21,525 bases of DNA. Source: 2-01-FULL-39-10-A sp964565795. GTDB lineage: Bacteria > Patescibacteriota > Microgenomatia > Levybacterales > UBA12049. Every line of letters begins with the position of its first letter. Position 1 is the stretch's first letter. A program made the translations under genes and the position numbers. A model generated the notes under the pieces. It was given only the letters and a program-made list of their open reading frames with translations, searched no databases and was not told the DNA's origin. Positions 20,710 to 21,525 of this stretch are shown here, piece after piece. The stretch spans positions 1-21,525 of the forward strand of contig CAZMGC010000015.1 of NCBI GenBank assembly GCA_964565795.1, given 5' to 3'.

Positions 20710-21525
20710 ATGAATAAAGTTACCGTATCGGCTCCGGGGAAATTAATGCTTTTTGGAGAGCATGCTGTTGTGTATGATCATCCATGTTTGGTAACTGCAG
20801 TTGACCAAAGAATTCGCTTGACGGCTGAAGTTTTGGAAACTCCAGATTTTGAATTAGAAGCCTCGGATGTAGATGTTACAGGTTATAAAAAATCCATTTC
20901 AGAATTGGGTCAGGGAGATATTCCAAAAGGTGCGAAATTCGTAGAGATCGCAGTTAAAAATCTTTATGAAAAGTTTGGCTTGAATAAAGGTTTACGAATT
21001 ACAACTTCTTCAGAATTTTCTTCTAAATTTGGATTTGGTTCTTCTTCTGCTTCTACGGTTTGTGCTGTAAAAGCGCTTTCGGAACTTTTTGAATTAAATT
21101 TAGATAATAAAGCAGTTTTTGATTTAGCATTTAAAGCAGTTTTGGACATTCAAGGAAAAGGATCTGGTTTTGATGTGGCAGCTGCGACATATGGCGGAAC
21201 TCTTTATTTCGTAACTGGTGGAAAAACAATTGAGCCATTAAATATTGACTCTTTGCCTTTAATAGTTGGTTATACTGGGGTAAAAGCAGATACAGTAACT
21301 CTCATAAATCAGGTTAAAGAAAAATTCGCCGATAATAAAACTAGACTTGATGAAATCTATAACGAAATTGACGCGCTCGTAGAAAAAGCAAAACCAGCAG
21401 TTATAGGTAGCGATTGGGAAACTGCAGGAAAATTAATGTTAGATAACCAAAAACTTTTAGTAGAGCTAGGTGTAAGTATTGATAAATTAGATTATATGAT
21501 TAACGGTGCAGTAACAGGAGGAGCA
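20710..21525 (+). CDS. second GHMP kinase, candidate phosphomevalonate kinase (3'-partial)
   Basis: Runs off the right edge after 272 codons. The GHMP pattern is clear: VSAPGKLMLFGEHAVVYDHP (5-24), glycine-rich loop SSKFGFGSSSAS (about 104-115), and GKGSGFDVAAATYGGTLYF with the catalytic-type Asp (about 151-169). The GSGFDVAA form is that of phosphomevalonate kinases such as Erg8, while GEHAVVY at the start is more typical of mevalonate kinases. Because the fused upstream kinase already looks like mevalonate kinase, phosphomevalonate kinase is the likelier role, with a mevalonate-3-kinase-like enzyme as alternative. It starts 3 nt after the methyltransferase stop. The missing C-terminus and next gene (decarboxylase or IPP isomerase?) would settle it. 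Confidence 0.8.
   Translation, partial: MNKVTVSAPGKLMLFGEHAVVYDHPCLVTAVDQRIRLTAEVLETPDFELEASDVDVTGYKKSISELGQGDIPKGAKFVEIAVKNLYEKFGLNKGLRITTSSEFSSKFGFGSSSASTVCAVKALSELFELNLDNKAVFDLAFKAVLDIQGKGSGFDVAAATYGGTLYFVTGGKTIEPLNIDSLPLIVGYTGVKADTVTLINQVKEKFADNKTRLDEIYNEIDALVEKAKPAVIGSDWETAGKLMLDNQKLLVELGVSIDKLDYMINGAVTGGA

Noticed and set aside
20964..21149. Minus-strand 61-codon frame inside the second kinase
   Set aside because: Shadow of the GHMP kinase; Ser/Lys-rich translation with no start signals.

Overview
The window (about 36-38 % G+C by eye) reads like a Candidate Phyla Radiation / Patescibacteria genome, probably Microgenomates. The reasons are AT-rich lysine-heavy genes, tight packing, many orphan proteins, single-TM D,D-carboxypeptidase and small membrane proteins, an AspRS without its usual insertion domain, and a mevalonate rather than MEP isoprenoid module. 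The lineage is inferred; no rRNA or other marker is present to fix it. The genetic code is standard: TGA ends several genes, including ATGA-coupled pairs, so this is not a code-25 lineage.

Layout. 1-1650: 3' part of recJ. 1647-3725: two orphan genes on the minus strand, one with a probable RelA/SpoT-like nucleotidyltransferase fold. 3796-6158: aspS and a penicillin-binding D,D-carboxypeptidase. 6133-7179: a membrane-anchored orphan, divergent from gltX (7210-8613), which is followed by an alpha/beta hydrolase (8629-9489). 9491-10223: a DUF6496-type small protein and an Hsp20 chaperone with a CIRCE-like operator. 10337-11459: a minus-strand operon DUF2975 - XRE regulator - two small membrane proteins. 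11599-12046: DUF2200 protein and tRNA-Gln(CUG). 12047-12762: a broken gene. 12763-13767: an orphan. 13775-14911: an ECF sigma factor translationally coupled to two small membrane proteins. 15052-21525: a plus-strand mevalonate operon running off the right edge.

The mevalonate operon is the most striking part: HMG-CoA reductase (class I), archaeal-type HMG-CoA synthase, archaeal-type thiolase, a fusion of a DUF35 OB-fold domain to mevalonate kinase, a SAM methyltransferase, and a second GHMP kinase. Junctions are overlaps or gaps of 1-3 nt except one 112-nt spacer carrying two hairpins. In archaea thiolase, HMG-CoA synthase and the DUF35 protein form a complex that passes acetoacetyl-CoA on directly. 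Here the DUF35 part has lost its zinc ribbon and is covalently joined to the kinase two steps later, which suggests (inference) a larger mevalonate-making assembly.

A second theme is initiation. First genes of transcription units repeatedly show a sigma-70 promoter (TTGACA-like, 17-18 bp spacer, TATAAT-like) whose -10 hexamer lies only 6-9 nt before the start codon, so the mRNAs should be leaderless. Operon-internal genes and hsp20 instead carry Shine-Dalgarno sequences up to the full AAAGGAGGTGA.
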